The position numbers were made by a program, and so were the translations under genes. Below are positions 22,589 to 29,912 of a DNA stretch of 64,000 nucleotides, piece after piece. The notes beneath the pieces are model-generated. The model was not told where the DNA came from. It saw nothing but the letters and a program-made list of their open reading frames with translations, and did not search any database. This DNA comes from Sinorhizobium sp. B11 (lineage in GTDB: Bacteria; Pseudomonadota; Alphaproteobacteria; Rhizobiales; Rhizobiaceae), in contig CP091034.1 in NCBI GenBank assembly GCA_039725955.1, forward strand, positions 1,488,001-1,552,000, read 5' to 3'. Within the stretch, counting starts at the first letter, position 1. Each line of letters starts with the position of its first letter.

Positions 22589-23235
22589 GACTTATACTTT
22601 TGGGGCCGCCGGGCGCGGGTAAGGGGACCCAGGCCCAGCGGATCGTGGAAAAGCATGGCATTCCACAGCTTTCCACGGGTGACATGCTGCGCGCCGCCGT
22701 TCAGGCAGGTACTGAAGTCGGCAAGCGCGCCAAGGCTGTCATGGACGCCGGAAACTTGGTCTCGGACGAGATTGTCAACGCCATCGTATCCGAGCGAATC
22801 GATCAGCCCGATTGCGCTAACGGCTTCATCCTCGACGGCTTCCCGCGCACGCTTGTGCAGGCAGATGCCACAGAGGCGATGCTGAAGGCCAAGGGTCTCG
22901 ATCTCTCTGTCGTTATCGAATTCCGTGTCGACGACAAGGAGCTGGTCCGCCGGGTGGCAGGCCGTTATTCCTGTGCCCAGTGCGGTACTGTCTATCACGA
23001 CTCCGACAAGGTCCCGGTCAAGGAAGGCGTCTGCGACAAGTGCGGCTCGACCCACTTCAAGCGTCGTCCTGACGACAATGCCGAGACAATGACCAAGCGT
23101 CTCGAGGTCTACTACAAGGAAACCTCGCCGCTGATCGGCTATTACTACGCCAAGGGCACACTGAAGTCCGTGGATGGCATGGCCGAAATCGATCAGGTTA
23201 CCGCCGAGATCGAAGGCATTCTTTCCAAGCTTTAA
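22585..23235 (+). CDS. adk: Adenylate kinase (zinc-containing LID)
   Basis: 216 residues, long-form enzyme catalysing ATP + AMP to 2 ADP. The P-loop GPPGAGKGT is at residues 7-15; DGFPRTLVQA follows. The LID carries four cysteines (about C130, C133, C150 and C153), implying a bound zinc, unlike the E. coli enzyme. Its start overlaps the secY stop. adk directly after secY is the usual order in this group. Confidence 0.97.
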   Translation: MRLILLGPPGAGKGTQAQRIVEKHGIPQLSTGDMLRAAVQAGTEVGKRAKAVMDAGNLVSDEIVNAIVSERIDQPDCANGFILDGFPRTLVQADATEAMLKAKGLDLSVVIEFRVDDKELVRRVAGRYSCAQCGTVYHDSDKVPVKEGVCDKCGSTHFKRRPDDNAETMTKRLEVYYKETSPLIGYYYAKGTLKSVDGMAEIDQVTAEIEGILSKL

Positions 23236-23325
23236 AGCTTTGAAAATAAACTTGGCGGGAACGGTTGCTTTTTTGCACTGATTCCGCTAAACCGCGCCAA
23301 CTCGCGACATTCCCTGCGATCGGCG

Positions 23326-23347
23326 CGGATTTCCCGAAGGAAATCCG
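23326..23347 (+). promoter_or_regulatory. 9-bp hairpin upstream of rpsM
   Basis: Arms CGGATTTCC (23326-23334) and GGAAATCCG (23339-23347) with a CGAA tetraloop, in the 219-base gap between adk and rpsM. No immediate T-run follows. It lies about 108 bases before the rpsM start and could be part of its leader, where S4 or S13-type feedback might act. Role is inferred. Confidence 0.45.
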
Positions 23348-23454
23348 GGTTCGGTCGTTTTGCGATGTTACGAACCCGAATTTGAACGAGCGGCCTTTGG
23401 CTGCATAACGAAGCCCTATTGCCGGATGGCAACTGGAATGCAAGGAGAATAGGC

Positions 23455-23823
23455 GTGGCACGTATCGCTGGCGTCAACATCCCGACTGCAAAGCGCGTCG
23501 TCATCGCGCTGACCTACATTCACGGGATCGGACAGAAATTCGCGCAGGAGATCATCGAAAAGGTCGGTATTCCGGCTGATCGCCGCGTTCATCAGCTCAC
23601 GGACGCTGAAGTTCTTCAGATCCGCGAAACCATTGACCGCGACTACCAGGTCGAAGGCGATCTTCGTCGCGAAACGTCGATGAACATCAAGCGTCTGATG
23701 GACCTTGGCTGCTACCGCGGCCTGCGTCACCGTCGCGGCCTTCCGGTCCGCGGTCAGCGCACGCACACCAATGCCCGTACCCGCAAGGGCCCGGCAAAGG
23801 CGATCGCTGGTAAGAAGAAGTAA
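23455..23823 (+). CDS. rpsM: 30S ribosomal protein S13
   Basis: 122 residues. The start is the GTG at 23455 (VARIAGVNIPTAKRV), preceded by AAGGAG with 7-base spacing; the ATG 12 codons earlier would read through this site. S13 contacts the P-site tRNA and 23S rRNA bridge B1. The C-terminal RTHTNARTRKGPAKAIAGKKK is intact. Confidence 0.96.
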   Translation: MARIAGVNIPTAKRVVIALTYIHGIGQKFAQEIIEKVGIPADRRVHQLTDAEVLQIRETIDRDYQVEGDLRRETSMNIKRLMDLGCYRGLRHRRGLPVRGQRTHTNARTRKGPAKAIAGKKK

Positions 23824-23844
23824 TTTCCGGGAAACCGGGATGGG

Positions 23845-23873
23845 GAGGCTGGCGGTCTGCGCCGGCCTCTTTT
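23845..23873 (+). terminator. Terminator-like hairpin between rpsM and rpsK
   Basis: A 10-bp stem with one G-T pair (23845-23854 with 23860-23869) and a 5-base loop, followed by TTTT. It lies 21 bases after the rpsM stop inside a 133-base gap. rpsM and rpsK are normally adjacent, so this may attenuate transcription rather than end it. Confidence 0.65.
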
Positions 23874-23956
23874 GAGTTTGGAGCGGGGCCATATAGGCGC
23901 TGTTCCGGTGTAGCCGCTGGGATTACGGCGGTGAAGAGATCCAAGAAAGGAATACC

Positions 23957-24346
23957 ATGGCTAAGGAAGCCGTCCGCGTTCGCCGTCGCGAACGTAAGAA
24001 CATCTCGTCGGGTGTCGCTCACGTCAACTCGACCTTCAACAACACGATGATCACCATCACCGACGCGCAGGGCAATGCGATTGCCTGGTCGTCTGCTGGC
24101 GCCAAGGGCTTCAAGGGCTCGCGCAAGTCGACCCCGTTCGCTGCCCAGATCGCTGCCGAAGACTGCGCCAAGAAGGCTCAGGAACATGGCATGAAGTCGC
24201 TTGAAGTCGAAGTCTGCGGCCCGGGTTCCGGCCGTGAATCGGCTCTGCGCGCGCTCCAGGCTGCCGGTTTCATGATCACGTCCATCCGCGACGTGACCCC
24301 GATCCCGCACAATGGCTGCCGTCCGCGCAAGAAGCGCCGCGTCTGA
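23957..24346 (+). CDS. rpsK: 30S ribosomal protein S11
   Basis: 129 residues; S11 lines the mRNA exit site and contacts the Shine-Dalgarno helix. VAHVNSTFNNTMITITDAQGN and the C-terminal DVTPIPHNGCRPRKKRRV are fully conserved. AAAGGAA precedes the ATG. A strong hairpin lies between it and rpoA. Confidence 0.98.
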   Translation: MAKEAVRVRRRERKNISSGVAHVNSTFNNTMITITDAQGNAIAWSSAGAKGFKGSRKSTPFAAQIAAEDCAKKAQEHGMKSLEVEVCGPGSGRESALRALQAAGFMITSIRDVTPIPHNGCRPRKKRRV

Positions 24347-24359
24347 TCATCGCTATCGT

Positions 24360-24393
24360 CACCGGTGAGCGCCTCTGCGCTCCCGGTGGTTTT
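24360..24393 (+). terminator. Strong terminator-like hairpin between rpsK and rpoA
   Basis: Twelve base pairs with one bulged T: CACCGG / CCGGTG outside (24360-24365, 24383-24388), GAGCGC / GCGCTC inside (24367-24372, 24377-24382), loop CTCT, then GTTTT. It starts 13 bases after the rpsK stop and lies only 51 bases before rpoA. That leaves little room for a separate promoter, so it may be an attenuator. Confidence 0.7.
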
Positions 24394-24443
24394 CAAGCTC
24401 GGTTGCCACGATTGGATGGTGGCAACGAACGGAAGGCTAAAAC

Positions 24444-25454
24444 ATGATTCAGAAAAACTGGCAGGAATTGATCAAGCCGAACAAGGTGGAGTTCTCTTCG
24501 AGCTCGCGCACCAAGGCGACTCTCGTTGCAGAGCCGCTCGAGCGCGGTTTCGGCCTCACCCTCGGCAACGCGCTGCGCCGCGTTCTGCTCTCCTCTCTGC
24601 GCGGTGCCGCTGTTACGGCCGTGCAGATCGACGGCGTGCTGCATGAATTCTCGTCGATCCCGGGCGTCCGTGAAGACGTTACGGACATCGTGCTCAACAT
24701 CAAGGAAATCGCCATCAAGATGGATGGCGACGATGCCAAGCGCATGGTCGTGCGCAAGCAGGGTCCGGGTGTTGTAACGGCTGGCGACATTCAGACGGTC
24801 GGCGATATCGAAATCCTCAACCCCGAGCATGTCATCTGCACGCTCGACGAGGGTGCCGAAATCCGCATGGAGTTCACCGTCAACAACGGCAAGGGCTACG
24901 TCCCGGCCGAGCGCAATCGTGCGGAAGATGCTCCGATCGGTCTCATCCCGGTCGACAGCCTCTATTCGCCGGTCAAGAAGGTGTCCTACAAGGTTGAAAA
25001 TACCCGCGAAGGACAGGTTCTCGACTACGACAAGCTGACCATGACCATCGAAACCGATGGCTCTGTCTCCGGCGAAGATGCCGTCGCTTTCGCGGCTCGC
25101 ATCCTCCAGGACCAGCTTGGCGTCTTCGTCAACTTCGACGAACCGCAGAAGGAAGCCGAAGAAGAAGCAGTCACCGAACTGGCCTTCAACCCGGCGCTCC
25201 TGAAGAAGGTGGACGAGCTCGAACTGTCCGTTCGTTCGGCAAACTGCCTGAAGAACGACAACATCGTCTACATCGGCGACCTCATTCAGAAGACCGAAGC
25301 AGAAATGCTCCGCACCCCGAACTTTGGTCGCAAGTCGCTGAACGAAATCAAGGAAGTTCTCGCTTCCATGGGCCTGCACCTCGGCATGGAAGTGCCGGCA
25401 TGGCCGCCCGAGAACATCGAAGATCTCGCCAAGCGCTACGAAGACCAGTACTGA
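24444..25454 (+). CDS. rpoA: RNA polymerase alpha subunit
   Basis: 336 residues. The N-terminal assembly domain (about 1-235) has the conserved LERGFGLTLGNALRRVLLSS; a linker leads to the C-terminal DNA- and activator-binding domain (about 255-325) with CLKNDNIVYIGDLIQKTEAEMLRTPNFGRKSLNEI. An AAGG site precedes the ATG. It lies between rpsK and rplQ as in most bacteria. Confidence 0.98.
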   Translation: MIQKNWQELIKPNKVEFSSSSRTKATLVAEPLERGFGLTLGNALRRVLLSSLRGAAVTAVQIDGVLHEFSSIPGVREDVTDIVLNIKEIAIKMDGDDAKRMVVRKQGPGVVTAGDIQTVGDIEILNPEHVICTLDEGAEIRMEFTVNNGKGYVPAERNRAEDAPIGLIPVDSLYSPVKKVSYKVENTREGQVLDYDKLTMTIETDGSVSGEDAVAFAARILQDQLGVFVNFDEPQKEAEEEAVTELAFNPALLKKVDELELSVRSANCLKNDNIVYIGDLIQKTEAEMLRTPNFGRKSLNEIKEVLASMGLHLGMEVPAWPPENIEDLAKRYEDQY

Positions 25455-25514
25455 GCGGCGTGAGGAAAAGTGTGAAGCGGTTTTCCGCCCGCACGCCGAT
25501 CGCAGAACATAACA

Positions 25515-25543
25515 AAAAGGCAGGTTCTTAACGGCTGCCTTTT
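25515..25543 (+). terminator. Terminator-like hairpin between rpoA and rplQ
   Basis: Stem AAAAGGCAG (25515-25523) / CTGCCTTTT (25535-25543) with an 11-base loop; the A- and T-runs form the base of the stem. It lies 60 bases after rpoA and 90 before rplQ, dividing two genes that are usually close together. Confidence 0.6.
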
Positions 25544-25633
25544 CCAGTCAAACAGCAGGCATATCGCCTGCATGTGCCAGGAAACGGCAGGCCCGGTAAC
25601 GAAGTAAGGGCACTGCATTAAAGGAGAATAGCA

Positions 25634-26056
25634 ATGCGCCATGGTAAAGCCGGCCGCAAGCTGAATAGAACTGCAAGCCACCGCAAGGCGATGTTCGCCA
25701 ACATGGCGGCTTCGCTCATCACCCACGAGCAGATCGTTACGACCCTGCCGAAGGCCAAGGAAATCCGTCCGATCGTCGAGAAGCTCGTCACCCTCGGCAA
25801 GCGCGGCGACCTGCACGCTCGTCGTCAGGCGATCTCGCAGATCAAGGACGCTGTTGTCGTCAACAAGCTGTTCGACACGATCGCTTCGCGTTACGCTACC
25901 CGCAACGGCGGCTACCTGCGTATCATGAAGGCCGGCTTCCGCCAGGGCGATAACGCCGCTCTCGCCGTCATCGAATTCGTTGACCGCGACACCTACGCAA
26001 AGGGCGCAGCCGACAAGGCTCGCGTCGCTGCTGAAGAGCAGTCTGTCGCTGCATAA
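25634..26056 (+). CDS. rplQ: 50S ribosomal protein L17
   Basis: 140 residues starting MRHGKAGRKLNRTASHRKAMFANM, the invariant L17 start; it lies near the tunnel exit. The C-terminus has an alanine-rich tail common in alphaproteobacteria. AAAGGAG precedes the ATG. Last gene of the supercluster; a strong terminator follows. Confidence 0.98.
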   Translation: MRHGKAGRKLNRTASHRKAMFANMAASLITHEQIVTTLPKAKEIRPIVEKLVTLGKRGDLHARRQAISQIKDAVVVNKLFDTIASRYATRNGGYLRIMKAGFRQGDNAALAVIEFVDRDTYAKGAADKARVAAEEQSVAA

Positions 26057-26080
26057 GAATTTCCGGTTACGGAAACAGGA

Positions 26081-26105
26081 AAGCCGGGCTCTGCCCGGCT
26101 TTTTT
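26081..26105 (+). terminator. Intrinsic terminator after rplQ
   Basis: Perfect 9-bp stem AAGCCGGGC / GCCCGGCTT (26081-26089, 26093-26101) with a 3-base loop, followed by TTTT. It marks the end of the ribosomal supercluster. Confidence 0.9.
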
Positions 26106-26132
26106 CGTTGTGCGATATGAGATCGCTCCCGC

Positions 26133-26516
26133 TCAAGCTTTCTCAGGCGGCTGATTGATCATGGCTTCGATATTGTAGCCGTCGGGATCGAGAATGAAGC
26201 AGGCGTAATAGTGAGGCGTATAGTCCGGGCGCGGGCCAGGTGCACCATTGTCCTGCGCGCCGGCTGCCAGCGCGCTTTGATAGAAAGCATCGACTTCCGC
26301 TCTGCTATGGGCGCGGAAGGCCACGTGGATGCGTGTCAGAGGTGCAGTGCTGTCGGCTTGCTGGATTTCGAACAGGCAGCCATTGCCGATGTCGAAAGCC
26401 CAGAATACCTCCTCTTTTCCAAAAGACAGCGTATACCCCAAAGGCGCGAAGGCTTTCTCATAAAAGAGCCTGCTCTTCGTGAGATCGCTGACGGCGACGG
26501 TGATATGGTCAATCAA
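26133..26516 (-). CDS. VOC-family (glyoxalase-like) protein
   Basis: 127 residues with one vicinal-oxygen-chelate domain: MIDHITVAVSDLTKSRLFYEKAF at the start and the closing strand YYACFILDPDGYNIEAM. Candidate metal ligands are His4, Glu (FEIQ) and Glu near the C-terminus. The family includes glyoxalase I, dioxygenases and antibiotic-binding proteins; a two-motif protein of this size would act as a dimer. The substrate is unknown. It lies 28 bases upstream of the end of the DUF817 gene on the same strand. Confidence 0.85.
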   Translation of the reverse strand: MIDHITVAVSDLTKSRLFYEKAFAPLGYTLSFGKEEVFWAFDIGNGCLFEIQQADSTAPLTRIHVAFRAHSRAEVDAFYQSALAAGAQDNGAPGPRPDYTPHYYACFILDPDGYNIEAMINQPPEKA

Positions 26517-26544
26517 GTCTCGTCCTCCTCATGGACTGAGAGGT

Positions 26545-27414
26545 TCAATCGGGCACGTGGATCTTGTGTTTGATGTGCTTCAGATTGGCGACGATCGTGA
26601 ACGTCATGATTACCAGCAGGCACCACGAACTCCATTTGCCGATGTGCACGGTCGACCAGGCGCCGATCTGGTTCGGATAGCGCCACACGCCGAAGAAGGT
26701 GCTGATGTTCTCTGCAAGCCAGATGAAGAAGCCGATCAGGCCGAAGGCGAGAAGCAGGGGCATATTGCGGTCCCGATCATAGGGTCTGAAGACCACGGTC
26801 GTTCGCGCATAGAGGCCGAGCGTGCAGGCGGCAATGTACCAGCGATAGTCCCCGATATAGTGATGTGTGAAGAAGTTGGCATAGATTGCCAAGGCCATCA
26901 GCCCGGCCATCCAGTAAGGTGGGTGATGTCTCACGCGCAGATCAAAAAGGCGCCAGGCCTGAATGACATAGCTGCCGACAGCCGCATACATGAAGCCTGA
27001 AAAGAGCGGCACGCCAAACAGCTTGGTGTAGGCGAAATCGGGATAGCTCCATGATGGCGCGTTGCCGGAGGTCTTGAAGACCTCCAGCGCAAAACCGACC
27101 AGATGGAAGACCGAGATCACCTTCAATTCGTCGATGGTTTCGAGTTTTGCCCAGACCATCCATGTCTGGATGGCAAGAGCGATGATCAGCAGCAGATCGT
27201 AGCGCGGGATGCCGATGATGCCTGCACGCGGCACCAGAAAAACCGACAGAAAAAACAGACCCGCGAAGAGGCAGGCCCGGGCTTCCTTGACGCCGAAATA
27301 GAAGAATTCGACGACGAAACGTTCAATGCCGCTGCGCGCAAGATCGGCCGGTTGGTCGATCAGATGCTTGTCCAGTAGAGGAAGCAATCCTTGAAGCGCG
27401 GCAACTCTAGGCAT
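26545..27414 (-). CDS. DUF817 integral membrane protein
   Basis: 289 residues with about eight hydrophobic segments starting near residue 45 (CLFAGLFFLSVFLV). The segments VFHLVGFALEVFKTSGNAPSW, TKLFGVPLFSGFMYAAVGSY and LAENISTFFGVWRYPNQ are hallmarks of the DUF817 family. Function of the family is not known to me. The first ~40 residues are cytoplasmic. The ribosome site before the ATG is weak (AAGAAA). It may be co-transcribed with the downstream VOC gene. Confidence 0.85.
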   Translation of the reverse strand: MPRVAALQGLLPLLDKHLIDQPADLARSGIERFVVEFFYFGVKEARACLFAGLFFLSVFLVPRAGIIGIPRYDLLLIIALAIQTWMVWAKLETIDELKVISVFHLVGFALEVFKTSGNAPSWSYPDFAYTKLFGVPLFSGFMYAAVGSYVIQAWRLFDLRVRHHPPYWMAGLMALAIYANFFTHHYIGDYRWYIAACTLGLYARTTVVFRPYDRDRNMPLLLAFGLIGFFIWLAENISTFFGVWRYPNQIGAWSTVHIGKWSSWCLLVIMTFTIVANLKHIKHKIHVPD

Positions 27415-27563
27415 TTTCTTGCGACTGATCCGGATTCGTTTCGAAGCAGTAGGAAGCTATCAGGCTCGGTTAAGCCAGGACAGCACCAGCTTGATAATTT
27501 GCTGCTTCGCAAATAGGCGTTCAAATCAGTTGAGATCATGGTGGTCGATTGCAATTGAGCGGT

Positions 27564-27991
27564 ATGATTCAAGGCAGGCAGTTGCAGCGCCTCGCAGCGC
27601 TATTCCTGATCATCATTTCGGGCCTGATGCTCAGGCGCTTCGGCTATTCCGTCGATTTGCCCTTCGTCTTCGTCAAATATGGTGGATCACTGCTCTGGGG
27701 GGCGATGGTCTATTTCCTGCTGGCCGTTGTGATTGCGGGTCTCCATAGCGGAATTCGACCCGCGGCAATTACCGCGACGCGCTTGTTGCCGCCATCTGCG
27801 TCGAGCTGTTCCGTCTATATCATGCGCCCTGGCTGGATGCCTTTCGACTGACGACCGCGGGTGCCTTGCTGTTGGGGCGGGTATTCTCGCTCTGGAATAT
27901 CGTCGCATACACTATCGGGATCGCAGTCGCTTACGGGCTTGACCCCGCGCGCAGGTCATCATCGTCTTTGCAGGTCGACGCAGACCTTTAA
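27564..27991 (+). pseudogene. DUF2809 membrane protein interrupted by a frameshift
   Basis: The first frame, from ATG 27564, encodes QRLAALFLIIISGLMLRRFG and KYGGSLLWGAMVYFLL, the N-terminal half of a DUF2809 protein. It loses family resemblance after about 27750. The C-terminal half (VELFRLYHAPWLDAFR, TTAGALLLGRVFSLWN, IVAYTIGIAVAYG) continues in another frame from about 27752 to the TAA at 27989. Together they would make a normal protein of about 140 residues. Either the gene is broken or a base in the GAATTCGACCCGCGG stretch is wrong in this sequence. The two halves and the frame change are seen directly. Confidence 0.75.
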
Positions 27992-28647
27992 GACGCTGTC
28001 GATGCTGCGGTACGCTCGCGTGGCCGCACTTGTCCCTTCTTGCGGTTCCGCCCGATCGGCTTGTAGGAGCGGTAGAGAATGAGAGCGATGATCAGTCCGA
28101 TATAAGTATACTGCTCGAGGTCGAGGATCTTCGTCGATAGCGCAAAGTGCAGCGCGGCTGAGGCACCGATGATGTAGACGAGACGATGGAGCCAGATCCA
28201 GTTCTTGCCAAGCCTGCGGATCGAGAAATTGTTGGATGTGATGGCAAGCGGGACGAGCATCGCCAATGCACCCATGCCGAACATGATGAAGGGACGCTTC
28301 ACAACGTCGTCGATGACAGCAGCGATATCCAGCGCCTGATCGAGTACCATGTAGACGGTGAAATGCATCAGCGCGTAGTAGAAGGTCAGAAGACCGAGCG
28401 CGCGGCGATAGCGCAGGTAATTCCAGCCGAGAAGGTCGCGGGCAGGGGTGACGGCAAGCGTCAGGATCAGGAAACGAATCGTCCAGATGCCGAGAAAGAG
28501 CTCGAATGTCTTCACCGGATCGGCGCCGAGCTGATCCGTCGCGCCGAGGTAGAAATACCAGGCGGCGGGCACGAGCCCGACGACATAGAGCAGCCAGACG
28601 GAGGCAGGCTGCCAGCGCTTCGGAATGGCGAGCGAAAACGCCGTCAT
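27988..28647 (-). CDS. msrQ: MsrPQ system heme-binding membrane subunit MsrQ
   Basis: 219 residues with six membrane segments of the ferric-reductase-like (YedZ) fold. MsrQ passes electrons from the quinone pool through heme b to the periplasmic MsrP. Histidines in YYALMHFTVYMV, KNWIWLHRLVYIIG and SAALHFAL are candidate heme ligands. The start at 28647 (MTAFSLAIPKR) shares one base with the msrP stop (TGATG), so the pair is translationally coupled. Its stop overlaps that of the convergent DUF2809 gene in the same TTAA. Confidence 0.93.
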   Translation of the reverse strand: MTAFSLAIPKRWQPASVWLLYVVGLVPAAWYFYLGATDQLGADPVKTFELFLGIWTIRFLILTLAVTPARDLLGWNYLRYRRALGLLTFYYALMHFTVYMVLDQALDIAAVIDDVVKRPFIMFGMGALAMLVPLAITSNNFSIRRLGKNWIWLHRLVYIIGASAALHFALSTKILDLEQYTYIGLIIALILYRSYKPIGRNRKKGQVRPRERTAASTAS

Positions 28648-29594
28648 CAGAAATTCACCCTCAGATCCATGCCGTCGTAGAGGCTGGCAACTTCGTCGGC
28701 ATAGCCGTTGAAGGGCAGGGTGGGGTGCCGACTGGCGCCGAAAAAGCCGCTTTCGCCGATGCGCCGCTCGGTCGCCTGGCTCCAGCGCGGATGGTCGACA
28801 GCAGGATTGACGTTGGCATAGAAGCCGTACTCCTGCGGATTGGTGACCTGCCAGGTATTCTTCGGCTGCTGGTCGGTCAGCGTGATGCGCACGATCGATT
28901 TGATGCCCTTGAAGCCGTATTTCCACGGCACGACGAGGCGCACCGGCGCGCCATTCTGGTTCGGCAGCGTTTCGCCATAGAGCCCGACGGCGAGCAGCGT
29001 CAGCGGGTGGCGCGCCTCATCCATGCGCAGGCCCTCGACATAGGGCCAGTTCAGCGACTGGAAGAGGCCGGCCTGGCCGGGCATCTCCTCCGGGCGCACG
29101 ACCGTCTCGAAGGCGACATATTTGGCGCTGCCCTGCGGCTCTACCTTGTCGAGAAGCGACGCGAGCGGAAAGCCGTCCCACGGAATGACCATCGACCAGG
29201 CCTCCACGCAGCGCATGCGATAGACGCGCTCCTCGATCGGGAACTCCTTCATCAGCGCCTCGATATCGAAGGTGCCGGGCTTGTTGACCATGCCGCCGAC
29301 CTTGATCGTCCAGGGCAGCGGCTTGAATTTGCCGGAGAGTGCCGCAGGATCGCCCTTGTCGAGGCCGAATTCGTAAAAGTTGTTGTAGGTGGTCACGTCT
29401 TTGATCGGCGTCAGCTTGTCGTCGACCGTGTACTTGCTCTTGACGGTCGTAAGCGCTGCCGCACTCGCCTTGCCGGCGCCGTAGAGCGCCATCGCGCCAA
29501 ACGTCGCAGCGCCGAGAAATTCCCGGCGCTTCAGGTAGGCCTCGCGCGGTGTGATCTCCGAGGAGCGGATTTTGGGCGGACGATAGGCTGGCAT
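28647..29594 (-). CDS. msrP: Periplasmic methionine sulfoxide reductase catalytic subunit MsrP
   Basis: 315 residues, a molybdopterin enzyme that repairs oxidised methionine in envelope proteins. A twin-arginine signal (KRREFLGAA, R23-R24) is followed by a hydrophobic core ending AGKASA, so it is exported folded by Tat. Cys129 in MRCVEAWS is the expected Mo ligand. The motifs VPWKYGFKGIKSI and NPQEYGFYANVNP match the family. It is coupled to msrQ. ilvD lies divergently upstream with about 300 bases between. Confidence 0.95.
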   Translation of the reverse strand: MPAYRPPKIRSSEITPREAYLKRREFLGAATFGAMALYGAGKASAAALTTVKSKYTVDDKLTPIKDVTTYNNFYEFGLDKGDPAALSGKFKPLPWTIKVGGMVNKPGTFDIEALMKEFPIEERVYRMRCVEAWSMVIPWDGFPLASLLDKVEPQGSAKYVAFETVVRPEEMPGQAGLFQSLNWPYVEGLRMDEARHPLTLLAVGLYGETLPNQNGAPVRLVVPWKYGFKGIKSIVRITLTDQQPKNTWQVTNPQEYGFYANVNPAVDHPRWSQATERRIGESGFFGASRHPTLPFNGYADEVASLYDGMDLRVNF

Positions 29595-29912
29595 TCGAAT
29601 TCCTCCTGGGCGGGGCGACCCGTGAATCTTTAGACGCAGATAGCGCGCTTTGGATCAGTGTGTATGCCTTGAATCTTAGGGACGAAAAGCCAATTTTTTG
29701 TGTTCGTCCGTGATGGAATAGACGGTAACAAAAGTGCCTTGGCATCCGTATGTGCCTGATGGTGCAGCCCGTACCGCTTTGGGCATTCGCGGTAGTGACA
29801 GCTTGGGCCGATTGGATTAGGACAATTCCAAAAAGCAGCGACTGCCTGGCCTTCGCAAATCCCTTGCCGCCCAGCATCGCCAGACAATTCCTGGATATTG
29901 AGGAAGACACCG

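Noticed and set aside
28506..29633. A 375-codon + strand frame opposite msrP
   Set aside because: It is the antisense shadow of msrP; the minus-strand protein has a Tat signal and clear family motifs.
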